This document shows, piece by piece, positions 15,636 to 23,343 of a DNA stretch of 24,646 nt. A program made the position numbers and the translations under genes. Each line of letters opens with the position of its first letter. The stretch's first letter is position 1. This DNA comes from JASLDZ01 sp038226305 (GTDB lineage Bacteria; Pseudomonadota; Alphaproteobacteria; Caulobacterales; Caulobacteraceae): contig JBBRQN010000027.1 in NCBI GenBank assembly GCA_038226305.1, positions 1-24,646 on the forward strand, read 5' to 3'. The notes below the pieces were generated by a model, which was given only the letters and a program-made list of their open reading frames with translations, was not told where the DNA came from and did no database searches.

Positions 15636-16214
15636 ATGACCACAGTCGCCATCGTAACCCACTCCGGCTACGGCCACACCGCCGTGATCGCCAGCGAGAT
15701 CGCCGCGGGCGCAAGCTCGGCGGGGGTCACCGTCAACAGCCTCGTCATCGAAGGACCGGGCCAGGACTTCCAGCCGCTGCTCGACGCCGTGACCGCGGCC
15801 GACGCGGTGATCTTCGGCTCCCCCACCTACATGGGTGACGTGTCGGCGGCGTTCCGCGCCTTCGCCGAGGCCAGCTCCAAGGTGTGGTTCACGATGGGCT
15901 GGAAGGACAAGCTGGCCGCCGGCTTCACCAACTCGCACTCCTTCTCGGGCGACAAGGTGCATGCCCTGCAGAGCCTCGCGACCTTGGCCGCCCAGCACGG
16001 CATGGTGTGGGTCAGCCAGGGCGAGCCGCCCCCCGGCGTGCCCGCCGCCGAGCGCGGCCCCGAAACGGTGAACCGCGCCGGTCATGCCCTCGGCCTCGGT
16101 GCCCAGTCCGACAACGTGTCGCCCGACCAGATCAATGCGGGCGAGCGCGAGACGGCGCGGCGGTTCGGGGCGCGGGTGGCCCAGGCCGCCGTCCGCTGGT
16201 CGGCCGGGGCCTGA
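15636..16214 (+). CDS. Flavodoxin/NAD(P)H:quinone oxidoreductase family protein (WrbA-like fold)
   Basis: A 192-residue flavoprotein. The FMN phosphate-binding loop THSGYGHT lies at residues 8-15, and GSPTYMGDVSAAFRAF is the second flavin-binding loop. The segment WKDKLAAGFTNSHSFSGDK matches the WrbA-type and NADPH-dependent FMN reductase group, in which the enzymes reduce quinones by two electrons in the cytoplasm, often in oxidative stress. Specificity cannot be read from sequence. I chose ATG 15636; a TTG at 15618 would add six residues and no strong ribosome binding site is seen for either. It lies 107 bp after the Rrf2 gene across a hairpin with a T-tract, so it likely has its own promoter, possibly controlled by the Rrf2 protein. 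Confidence 0.88.
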   Translation: MTTVAIVTHSGYGHTAVIASEIAAGASSAGVTVNSLVIEGPGQDFQPLLDAVTAADAVIFGSPTYMGDVSAAFRAFAEASSKVWFTMGWKDKLAAGFTNSHSFSGDKVHALQSLATLAAQHGMVWVSQGEPPPGVPAAERGPETVNRAGHALGLGAQSDNVSPDQINAGERETARRFGARVAQAAVRWSAGA

Positions 16215-16224
16215 GCCTCAGCCG

Positions 16225-17061
16225 TCAGCTGAAGGGCACGACGCGGTTCGCCGCGTCGTGCCCGATGTCCGCCGTGCCGAGGTAGGGGATGCCGGATCGG
16301 GCGCACCAGCGCCGCACCATCGCCTCCGGATTTTCGCCGAACGGGCGGTCGTTCTCTGGAATGGCGTTGAACCGCCCTAGCCGGATGCCCGCCCCCTGCC
16401 GCACGGCGGGGTTCGAGGTGATCTGATAGAGGTAGCGGTCGATGGCGTAGAGGTGCTCAGCCACCTCCTCCACCATCAGCACCCGGCCCTCGAACCGTGG
16501 CTCCAGCGGCGTGCCGAGGATCGAACTCAAGACCGCGATGTTGAACGCCAGCGTGGGCCTCGGATCGGCGGCGTAGGCGGGCTCCAGGCCTGAGGGGTCG
16601 TCCAGCGCCAGCCAGCGCAACGCCCGCTCCACCGCAGCGTCGCCGCCCTCGCGGTTCAGGTCGGCGGGAAGGGGGCCGTGTGCCACGTTCGGATAGCCCC
16701 GCGCCTGCAAGCCCGCGAGGAGCGCGCCCCCGTCGCTGTAGGCCAGCCAGCGTTTCTGACGCGCTGCCGCCGTTAACCGGTCGAGCGCGGCCTCGGCGAT
16801 CCGCGCAGCGCCATAGCCGCCCCGCGCGGGCCACACCGCATCGAGCGACGGGTCGTTGGCCAGCTCCACCAGCGCCTCCTCCCGGGCCGCATCCGGCCCT
16901 GCGAAGTGGCCGTCGGCCAGGAAGCATTGCGGGTGGAACACGAGTTCGGGGGCGTCGGCCCCCAGGCGCTCGGCGTTCAGCGCCTCCAACCGCGCCACGA
17001 GATCGGGCGAGATGGGGGAGGCGGGGGCCATGATCCCGATGCGGCGTCGCGCTCCAGCCAT
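16225..17061 (-). CDS. S66-family peptidase (LD-carboxypeptidase-like)
   Basis: A 278-residue member of the S66 family (LdcA/MccF type), which in LdcA removes the terminal D-Ala from muropeptide tetrapeptides in the cytoplasm. The catalytic triad is visible: Ser109 in LAYSDGGALL, Glu198 or Glu199 in LMVEEVAEHLYAIDRYL, and His268 in ADIGHDAANRVVPF. The WPARGGYGAARI motif is also typical. Oddities: the family GGN motif before the middle helix appears as AFN (TLAFNIAVLSSILGTPLEP), and the protein is somewhat short. ATG 17061 has AAGGGGAG just upstream; a second ATG lies ten codons later. It diverges, 55 bp apart, from a Mur ligase gene, which fits peptidoglycan turnover. A 13-bp perfect inverted repeat covers its last codons. 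Confidence 0.88.
   Translation of the reverse strand: MAGARRRIGIMAPASPISPDLVARLEALNAERLGADAPELVFHPQCFLADGHFAGPDAAREEALVELANDPSLDAVWPARGGYGAARIAEAALDRLTAAARQKRWLAYSDGGALLAGLQARGYPNVAHGPLPADLNREGGDAAVERALRWLALDDPSGLEPAYAADPRPTLAFNIAVLSSILGTPLEPRFEGRVLMVEEVAEHLYAIDRYLYQITSNPAVRQGAGIRLGRFNAIPENDRPFGENPEAMVRRWCARSGIPYLGTADIGHDAANRVVPFS
16234..16263. repeat. Perfect 13-bp inverted repeat with TTCG loop at the 3' end of the S66 gene
   Basis: GGGCACGACGCGG (16234-16246), TTCG, and CCGCGTCGTGCCC (16251-16263). It codes for the conserved GHDAANRVVP stretch on the minus strand and lies 19 bases downstream of the converging flavodoxin-like gene's stop. It could form a stable hairpin in both transcripts. 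No T-tract follows in either direction. Confidence 0.8.
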
Positions 17062-17116
17062 CGTCTCCCCTTCCGCCCGTTGCCCAGCTTCGCCGCCGTC
17101 CTTACCCTAGCGGGCG

Positions 17117-18502
17117 ATGAGCGAACCAGCGGACTACTTCTTCGTGGGCGTGGGCGGCAGCGGCATGAGCCCCCTGGCCCTGATCGTGATGGGGCAGGGG
17201 GGCCGCGTCGAAGGCTCGGACCGCGCCCGCGACCAGGGCCGCAGCCCGGAGAAGTTCGCGAAGCTCGAAGCGCAAGGCGTCGTGCTGCATCCGCAGGACG
17301 GGTCGGGCGTGACCCGGCCCACGCAGGTGGTCGTCACCTCCGCCGCGGTCGAGGCCAGCATCCCCGACGTGGAGGCCGCCCATCGCGTGGGCGCGCGCCT
17401 GCGCCTGCGGGCCGACCTTCTGGCCGAGCTTTTCAACGCCGCCTCCGTGTCGGTGGGCGTGGCGGGCACCAGCGGCAAGTCGACCACCACGGCGATGATC
17501 GCCCACATCCTGAACGTCTGCGGCCGCGACCCCACGGTGATGAACGGGGCCGAGATGAAGGACTTCGCCAACGCCCCCGCCGTGATCGGCGCAGGCGACC
17601 TCTTCGTCAGCGAGGTGGACGAGAGCGACGGCTCCATCGCCCTCTATCGCCCCACCGTGGCGGTGGTGAACAACCTCTCCCTCGACCACAAGTCGATGGA
17701 CGAGCTGCGCCGCCTGTTCGGCGACTTCGCCGGCAAGGCCAAGACCGCCGTGTTCAACCTCGACAATGCCGAGGCCGCGGCCCTTCGCACCAGCCTGCCC
17801 GCCAGCGTGCGGGTACGCAGCTTCGGCATCGACCGGGCGGCGGCCGACCTGTGCGGCATCGGCGTGCGGCCCCTGCCGCAGGGCGCCGCGTTCGAGGTGC
17901 TGGCGGCCAGCGGCGAGCGGGCCTCGGTCACCCTGCAGACGCCCGGCCGCCACAACGTGTCCAACGCCCTTGCCGCGCTCAGCGCCTACCTCGCCTGCGA
18001 CGTGGCGCTGGCCGATGCCGCCAAGGCGTTGGGGAGTTTCTCGGGCGTGCGGCGGCGGATGGACGTGAAGGGCACTGCCGGGGGCGTCACCGTGATCGAC
18101 GACTTCGCTCACAACCCCGACAAGCTGGCCGCCACCCTCAGCGCCCTGCACGAGGCGCCGGGGCGGCTGCTCCTCATGTTCCAGCCGCATGGCTATGGCC
18201 CGCTGAAGCTGATGGGGCGCGAGATCGCCGATGCCCTCGCCGAGGGCATGGGTGCGCAGGATCGCCTGTGGGTGACAGAACCCGTCTACTACGGCGGCAC
18301 GGTGGACCGGGCGGTCACGGGTGCCGATCTCGCCCGGATGGCCGCCGACCGCGGAGCCTCGGCCGAAGGGGTTGCAGACCGGGAGGCCGCCGCCGCAGCC
18401 CTGCTGCACGAAGCCCGACCGGGCGACCGCATCGTCGTGATGGGCGCCCGCGACGACACCCTGAGCGACTTTGCAGCCGGCTTGCTCGCCCGGCTGGCCT
18501 GA
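17117..18502 (+). CDS. Mur ligase family protein (MurC/Mpl-like paralogue)
   Basis: A 461-residue ATP-dependent amide ligase of the Mur family. The N-terminal Rossmann motif GVGGSGMSPLALI (residues 11-23) is of the UDP-MurNAc-binding MurC/Mpl type. The P-loop is GTSGKSTTT (117-125), where MurC and Mpl usually have GTHGKTTT. SEVDESDGSIALY and NNLSLDHKSMDELRRLFGDF form the ATP/Mg site. The C-terminal domain has DDFAHNPDKL (328-337), closer to the DYAHNP pattern of other Mur-like ligases than to MurC's DYAHHP, then LLMFQPHGYGPLKLMG and VVMGARDDTLSDFAAGLL. Classical murC normally sits in the division cell-wall cluster, absent here, so this is probably a paralogue. The divergent S66 gene suggests recycling of tripeptide onto UDP-MurNAc (Mpl role), but that is inference. 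Confidence 0.85.
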   Translation: MSEPADYFFVGVGGSGMSPLALIVMGQGGRVEGSDRARDQGRSPEKFAKLEAQGVVLHPQDGSGVTRPTQVVVTSAAVEASIPDVEAAHRVGARLRLRADLLAELFNAASVSVGVAGTSGKSTTTAMIAHILNVCGRDPTVMNGAEMKDFANAPAVIGAGDLFVSEVDESDGSIALYRPTVAVVNNLSLDHKSMDELRRLFGDFAGKAKTAVFNLDNAEAAALRTSLPASVRVRSFGIDRAAADLCGIGVRPLPQGAAFEVLAASGERASVTLQTPGRHNVSNALAALSAYLACDVALADAAKALGSFSGVRRRMDVKGTAGGVTVIDDFAHNPDKLAATLSALHEAPGRLLLMFQPHGYGPLKLMGREIADALAEGMGAQDRLWVTEPVYYGGTVDRAVTGADLARMAADRGASAEGVADREAAAAALLHEARPGDRIVVMGARDDTLSDFAAGLLARLA

Positions 18503-18511
18503 GACGCGGGC

Positions 18512-18970
18512 TCAGCCCGGCGCCATCACCAGAAGGCTCGATGTGGCCGAGGCGTAGAGTTTGCCCGCCGCATCCTTCAGGGTGGCCTCGGTGAAGGCTG
18601 CGCGGCGACCCATCGTGATCACCCGGCCCTCCGCCCGCACGGGGCCGGTGTCGACCGACATGGCGCGGTGGTAGGCGACCTTCAGCTCCAGCGTGGTGTA
18701 GCCCCAGCCCGGCGCGAGCTTGGAATGCACCGCACAGCCGCAGGCGGAGTCAAGCAGCGTCGCCGCATAGCCCCCGTGCACGGTGCCGATGGGGTTGTAG
18801 ACGGCGCGGGTGGGGGTGGCTTCGAAAACCACCCGCCCGTCCTCGATCTCCACCAGCTGGAACTCCATCAGCTTGCCGATGGGCGCTCCCGTACCGGACG
18901 CCTGCATGGCCCGCAGGATCTCGATGCCGCTCATCTGCGACAGGTCGGGAAGGGCGGGGGCTTGCGTCAT
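18512..18970 (-). CDS. PaaI-type hotdog-fold thioesterase
   Basis: A 152-residue acyl-CoA thioesterase of the PaaI/4HBT group. The signature NPIGTVHGGYAATLLDSACG contains HGG at 65-67 and the acidic Asp74 expected in the active site of this fold. A typical second half follows (GYTTLELKVAYHRAMSVDTG, RVITMGRRAAFTEATL). Family members hydrolyse small or aromatic acyl-CoA thioesters as tetramers; the substrate is unknown here. I chose ATG 18970; a TTG at 19006 would add 12 residues. Neither has a strong ribosome binding site. The gene converges on the Mur ligase gene with nine bases between stops, and has no obvious pathway neighbours. Confidence 0.88.
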   Translation of the reverse strand: MTQAPALPDLSQMSGIEILRAMQASGTGAPIGKLMEFQLVEIEDGRVVFEATPTRAVYNPIGTVHGGYAATLLDSACGCAVHSKLAPGWGYTTLELKVAYHRAMSVDTGPVRAEGRVITMGRRAAFTEATLKDAAGKLYASATSSLLVMAPG

Positions 18971-19049
18971 GCCCGCTTGTCGCCCGCCCGCCCCTAGGGA
19001 AGGCAAGGCAGGATTTCTGCGTGCGTCATCAGCCGATCAGGCGAGACCG

Positions 19050-19478
19050 TCAGCACCGCCCTCCGCTTGCGGCCAGGTAAGCGAGGGCCGCGGGGGTCAG
19101 CTCGAACAGGGGCTCCTCCTCCATCGCGGGCGGGGGCGGCGGGGTCCAGGCGGGGACGGGTTCGAGGTGGTCGCCCGAGGCCGCGTCGAGCACGCGGACG
19201 ATCTCGCCCTCGTCCTCGTCCCACAGGACGGCCACGTCGGCGAGGCGGGGGGCCTCGCGACCCAGGGGGCCTGTGATCACCACATCCTCGCGCTTCCGGG
19301 CGGACAGGCGCAGCAGCGTGCGGCCGCCGCCCATGTCCACGCTCACGTCGGCGTATTGCAGGATGGCGTTGATGAGGTCGCCCGAGGGCAGGGCGTGGCG
19401 CAGCGCCTGCGGCGAGGTCATTAGCGAGCGGCGGCCCTTCAGGCCCAGGCGGCGGGAGGTGGGGATCGCTGCGGCCAT
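19050..19478 (-). CDS. Unrecognised 142-aa protein
   Basis: I do not recognise this protein. It starts with a basic segment (MAAAIPTSRRLGLKGRRSLM), then TSPQALRHALPSGDLINAIL, a middle part that looks beta-rich (RTLLRLSARKREDVVITGPL), an acidic stretch (VLWDEDEGEIVRVLDAASGD), a Pro-rich linker (AWTPPPPPAMEEEP) and a short helical tail. No signal peptide or membrane helix is evident. The ATG at 19478 has AAGGAG eight bases upstream, one of the best ribosome binding sites in the window, but that site lies within a perfect hairpin in the leader. It is on the same strand as the thioesterase gene, 79 bp apart, and diverges from the WYL regulator gene. Codon use matches its neighbours. Confidence 0.7.
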   Translation of the reverse strand: MAAAIPTSRRLGLKGRRSLMTSPQALRHALPSGDLINAILQYADVSVDMGGGRTLLRLSARKREDVVITGPLGREAPRLADVAVLWDEDEGEIVRVLDAASGDHLEPVPAWTPPPPPAMEEEPLFELTPAALAYLAASGGRC

Positions 19479-19486
19479 GACGTTCG

Positions 19487-19508
19487 CTCCTTGGGGTTCG
19501 ACAAGGAG
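19487..19508 (-). promoter_or_regulatory. Hairpin covering the Shine-Dalgarno of the 142-aa gene
   Basis: In the minus-strand leader CTCCTTG is followed after eight bases by CAAGGAG, which is the ribosome binding site eight bases before the ATG at 19478. The pairing is perfect over 7 bp. A second CTCCTT copy (rc of 19516-19521) lies further upstream and could pair with the same site. This geometry would occlude translation initiation; regulation is inferred. Confidence 0.45.
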
Positions 19509-19559
19509 AGGGTGTAAGGAGCCGTTGCGTCAAAGACGGACGTAGCGGAGCGCAGGCGG

Positions 19560-20537
19560 ATGCGACACGACAAGGCGGCCTCTCTCGTGGAGCTGGCGCG
19601 GGCTCTGGCGGGCTCGGCCGAAGGGCTGACGCTGGACGAGATGGCCGACGTGCTGGGCTCCGGCCGTCGCACCGCCGAGCGCATGCGCGACAAGCTGATC
19701 GACCTCTTTCCGCAGATGGAGGTGGTGGCCGACCCGCCCAGCAAGCGCTGGCGCATCCCCGCCGGGCTCGACGGATTCCTGCAGGCTCCCACCGCCGACG
19801 AACTGGCCGCCATGAGCGCCGCCGCCGCCGAACTGGAACGGGCCGGGGCCACGAGCCGCGCCACGGCACTCAAGTCGCTCGAAGCCAAGATGCTCGCCGC
19901 CCTGCGCGCGCCCGCCCGCAGGAAGCTCGCCCCCGATCTTGAGGCCTTGCTGCAGGCCGAGGCCATCGCCGTGCAGGCCGGCCCCCGCCCCTCGGAAGAC
20001 GACAGGGTGCTGGGCGCGGTGCGCGAGGCCGTGAAGGCGGGGCGCGCCTTGAGCTTCAAGTACGAGGGGGGATCGACACCGGGGCGGGTGCGGACCGTCA
20101 CGCCCTACGGCCTCCTGTTCGCCCGCTCCAACTACCTCGTGGCGGCCGAGGGAACAGGGGAGCCGAGGAACTGGCGCCTCGACCTGATCCGCGACCTGAC
20201 CGTTTCCGAGGTCACCGCGTGGAAGCCCGAGGCGTTCTCCCTGCAGGCCTACGCCGACCGCTCCTTCGGCATCTACCAGGACCAGCCAGAAGACGTAGAG
20301 CTTCTGTTTTCCAGGGCCGCCGCCGCCAACGCCCAGCGCTGGCGCTTCCACATCGGCCAGACGGTGACGCAGGAGAAGGATGGTCGCGTGCGGGTGAAGT
20401 TCCGCGCCTCAGGCATGCGTGAGCTGGCTTTCCACCTCTTCACCTGGGGGGCTGAGGTGGAGATCGTCAGCCCGCAGCGGCTGAAGGCCGTGCTGGTGGA
20501 GGAGCTGCAGAAGGGGCTGTCAGCGCACTCGAACTAG
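19560..20537 (+). CDS. WYL-domain transcriptional regulator
   Basis: A 325-residue regulator with an N-terminal DeoR-like winged helix (KAASLVELARALAGSAEGLT, LDEMADVLGSGRRTAERMRD), a central WYL domain and a C-terminal WCX-type extension (VKFRASGMRELAFHLFTWGA). The namesake tripeptide is Asn-Tyr-Leu here (residues 191-193, ARSNYLVAAEG), a common variation. The conserved basic segment NWRLDLIRDLTVSEVT follows. WYL proteins sense nucleic acid or nucleotide ligands and often regulate DNA-damage or phage-defence genes; no such target lies next to it except mutS, which converges on it. ATG 19560 has GGAG nine bases upstream. Its TAG stop overlaps the mutS stop on the other strand. Confidence 0.9.
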   Translation: MRHDKAASLVELARALAGSAEGLTLDEMADVLGSGRRTAERMRDKLIDLFPQMEVVADPPSKRWRIPAGLDGFLQAPTADELAAMSAAAAELERAGATSRATALKSLEAKMLAALRAPARRKLAPDLEALLQAEAIAVQAGPRPSEDDRVLGAVREAVKAGRALSFKYEGGSTPGRVRTVTPYGLLFARSNYLVAAEGTGEPRNWRLDLIRDLTVSEVTAWKPEAFSLQAYADRSFGIYQDQPEDVELLFSRAAAANAQRWRFHIGQTVTQEKDGRVRVKFRASGMRELAFHLFTWGAEVEIVSPQRLKAVLVEELQKGLSAHSN

Positions 20538-23257
20538 GCCAACCCCTTCAGCCGGTAGAGGGCTTCCAGGGCTTCCCGGGGCGACAGGTCGTCGGGGTCG
20601 AGGTCGGCCAGCGCCTTTTCAGCCCGCGACGGCCCCGCGAACACCGGGGCGGGCGGCTCGCGCAGGGTGGCGAACAGGGGCAGGTCGTCGAGGCGGGCGG
20701 GGGCGGAGCCCTGCGTCTCAAGCCGCTCCAGCACCTCCTTCGCCCGGGCCACCACGCTCGCAGGGGCACCCGCGAGCCGGGCCACCTGCACCCCGTAGGA
20801 GCGGTCGGCAGCACCGGGGGAGCACTCGTGCAGGAACACGAGATCGCCGTTCCACTCCTTCGCCTTCAGGGACAGGTTGCACACATGCGCCAGCCGCCCC
20901 TCCAGCTTGGCGAGCTCGTGATAGTGGGTGGCGAAGAGGGTGCGGCAGCGGTTGGTGTCGTGCAGGGCCTCCACGCAGGCCCAGGCGATGGCGAGGCCGT
21001 CGTAGGTGGCGGTGCCCCGGCCGATCTCGTCCAGCACCACGAAGGAGCGCGGCGTGGCCTGGGTGAGGATGGCGGCGGTCTCCACCATCTCGGTCATGAA
21101 GGTGGAGCGGCCGCGGGCCAGGTCGTCGCCCGCGCCCACGCGGCTGAACAGGCGGTCGGCCACGCCCAGCCTCAGGCGGCGCGCGGGCACGAAGCACCCG
21201 GCCTGCGCCAGCACCACCAGAAGCGCGTTCTGGCGCAGGAAGGTCGACTTACCCGCCATGTTCGGGCCGGTGACGATGGCGAGGCGCGGGCGGCCCTCGG
21301 TGCCCTCGCCATCCAGCCGACAGTCGTTTGGGGTATAGGGATCGCCCGCCCGGCGCACGGCAGCCTCGACCACGGGGTGGCGCCCGCCCTCGGCCTCGAA
21401 GGCGCAACCGTCGGTGATCTCAGGCCGCACAGCGCCGACTTCGGAGGCCCACTCCGCCAACGCCGAGGCCACGTCGAGATCGGCGAGGGCGGCGGCGGCG
21501 GCTTGGAGGGCGGGGGCGAGGGCGACGGCCTCACCCCGCAGAGCCTCGAACGTCTCCACTTCGATGGCGAGCGCCCGGCCCGCCGCCTGGCCGATCCGGG
21601 CGTCGAGCTCGGCCAGTTCGGGCGTGGTGAAGCGCACCTGGTTGGCGGTGGTCTGTCGATGGATGAAGGCGGTGGACCACGGTGGCTGCAGCAGCGTCTC
21701 CGCCTGCTTGGCGGTGGAATCGATGAAGTAGCCCAAGACGGCGTTGTGGCGGATGCGGATCGGCAGGCCGGTCTCGCCCTGCAGCCGGGATTCCAGAGCG
21801 GCGACCACCCGACGGCTGTCGTCGCGCAGCGCACAGGTGTCGTCCAGATCGGGCCGGAAGCCCTTGGCCACGAAACCGCCGTCGCGCGCGGACAGGGGCA
21901 GTTCCGCGGTCAGCCCTTCGCGGAGCCGCCGCAGGAGCTGGCCCAGCTCAGGCGATCCGGCGACGTCGAGCGCGGCCAGGGCGGAGGCGATCTCCGCCGG
22001 TTCGGCCACCAGCGCCCCGCGATCCTGCAGCACCAGGCCTGAGATCGCCTCCCCCGCCGTCAGCCCGTCGCGCAGGGCCCCGAGGTCTCGCGGTCCGCCC
22101 CGCCCGAGTGCCAGCCGGGAGAGGGCCCGCGCCATGTCGGCGGAACCGCGCATGGCGGACCGTAGAGCCTCCCGGAGGGACCGACGCTCGGCGAAGTGCT
22201 CCACCGCATCCAGCCGGGCGTTGATGGCGGCGGCCACGGCCAGCGGGCGCCCGATCCGGTCGGCGAGCCGCCGCGCGCCCGCGCTTGTGACGGTGCGGTC
22301 GACGCAGGCGAGGAGCGAGCCTTCGCGGGCGCCGCTCTGCGTGCGCTCGATCTCCAGGCTCGCGCGGGTGGCCGGGTCGATGATCAGGTGGTCGGAGGCG
22401 CCCGCCCGCCGGGGCGGGTTCAGCGCCGGGAGCCTGCCCGCCTGCGTGGTCTCCAGATGGGCGGCGATCAGGCCCAGCGCGCTGATTTCGGCGGGGGAGA
22501 AGTCTCCGAACCCGTCCAGCGTCTCCACCCGATACAGCCGCTTCAGCCGTGCCTCGGCGGCGGCGGGGTCGCCGAGCGCAGCGGGCAGGGGTTGCAGGTA
22601 GCCGGTGAAGGCCTTCAGAGCGGGCGCCACCACCTCGTCCGCGAACAGGCGGTCTGGCGTCAGGAGCTCCGAGGGGCGAAGCGCCGCCAGCGCCGGCCCG
22701 ATCTCGGAGCGTTCTAGCGTGGTCACCTCCACCTCGCCGGTGGACACCTCCACTGACGCCAGCGCCGCCTTGCCCGATCGCACCGCCACCGCCGCCAGCC
22801 GGTTGGCGCCCCGCGCGTCGAGAAGCGAGTCCTCCGTCAGCGTGCCGGGGGTCACCACCCGGGTCACATCGCGCCGCACGATGGACTTGGAGCCGCGCTT
22901 CCGGGCCTCGGCCGGGTCTTCCATCTGCTCGCAGACAGCGACCTTGAAGCCTGCGCGGATCAGCTTGGCGAGGTAGGCGTCGGCCGCGTGGACGGGCACG
23001 CCCGCCATGGGAATGTCCTCGCCTGCGTGCTTGCCCCGGTAGGTGAGGGTGATGCCGAGCGCCTGCGCCGCCCGCACCGCGTCGTCGAAGAACAGCTCGT
23101 AGAAGTCACCCATGCGGAAGAACACCAGCGCATCGGGCTGGCGGGCCTTGGCGGCGAAGAACTGCTGCATCACCGGCGTCGCGCCTTCGGAGGACGGCGT
23201 CAGCGACTCGGGGCTCGGAAGGGCGTTCACGGCCGCCAGTCTAGCGGCGGGGGGCAT
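20534..23257 (-). CDS. mutS: DNA mismatch repair protein MutS
   Basis: MutS binds base mismatches and small loops, then recruits MutL. The 907-residue length is normal for Alphaproteobacteria. The mismatch-recognition Phe-X-Glu is FYE at 52-54 in RMGDFYELFFDDA. The Walker A motif GPNMAGKST is at 664-672; Walker B and the signature follow in VVLDEIGRGTATYDGLAIAW, where the usual GTSTYDG reads GTATYDG. ATHYHELAKLEGRLAHVCN and the C-terminal DLDPDDLSPREALEALYRLK complete the protein. The start at ATG 23257 has no clear ribosome binding site; a GTG ten codons later is possible. It diverges from the secreted-protein gene and shares overlapping stops with the WYL gene. Confidence 0.96.
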   Translation of the reverse strand: MPPAARLAAVNALPSPESLTPSSEGATPVMQQFFAAKARQPDALVFFRMGDFYELFFDDAVRAAQALGITLTYRGKHAGEDIPMAGVPVHAADAYLAKLIRAGFKVAVCEQMEDPAEARKRGSKSIVRRDVTRVVTPGTLTEDSLLDARGANRLAAVAVRSGKAALASVEVSTGEVEVTTLERSEIGPALAALRPSELLTPDRLFADEVVAPALKAFTGYLQPLPAALGDPAAAEARLKRLYRVETLDGFGDFSPAEISALGLIAAHLETTQAGRLPALNPPRRAGASDHLIIDPATRASLEIERTQSGAREGSLLACVDRTVTSAGARRLADRIGRPLAVAAAINARLDAVEHFAERRSLREALRSAMRGSADMARALSRLALGRGGPRDLGALRDGLTAGEAISGLVLQDRGALVAEPAEIASALAALDVAGSPELGQLLRRLREGLTAELPLSARDGGFVAKGFRPDLDDTCALRDDSRRVVAALESRLQGETGLPIRIRHNAVLGYFIDSTAKQAETLLQPPWSTAFIHRQTTANQVRFTTPELAELDARIGQAAGRALAIEVETFEALRGEAVALAPALQAAAAALADLDVASALAEWASEVGAVRPEITDGCAFEAEGGRHPVVEAAVRRAGDPYTPNDCRLDGEGTEGRPRLAIVTGPNMAGKSTFLRQNALLVVLAQAGCFVPARRLRLGVADRLFSRVGAGDDLARGRSTFMTEMVETAAILTQATPRSFVVLDEIGRGTATYDGLAIAWACVEALHDTNRCRTLFATHYHELAKLEGRLAHVCNLSLKAKEWNGDLVFLHECSPGAADRSYGVQVARLAGAPASVVARAKEVLERLETQGSAPARLDDLPLFATLREPPAPVFAGPSRAEKALADLDPDDLSPREALEALYRLKGLA

Positions 23258-23299
23258 GAGCGCGAGTCTCTTGCGTCCCGCCCCTCGCGGCGCGATCCT

Positions 23300-23338
23300 C
23301 CTCCCAATGCGCCCGATACGAGGCGCTTTTCAGGGAGG
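23300..23338 (+). promoter_or_regulatory. Leader stem-loop covering the Shine-Dalgarno of the exported-protein gene
   Basis: CCTCCC (23300-23305) can pair with the ribosome binding site GGGAGG (23333-23338). Inside the loop GCGCC (23309-23313) pairs with GGCGC (23322-23326), giving a two-part stem five bases before the ATG at 23344. In GC-rich DNA such pairings also arise by chance. Confidence 0.35.
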
Positions 23339-23343
23339 TCGTC

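Noticed and set aside
16906..18594. 562-codon open frame overlapping the Mur ligase gene
   Set aside because: Arg/Gly-rich shadow of the ligase in another frame.
20828..22042. 404-codon open frame antisense to mutS
   Set aside because: mutS is unmistakable on the other strand and this translation has no recognisable domain.
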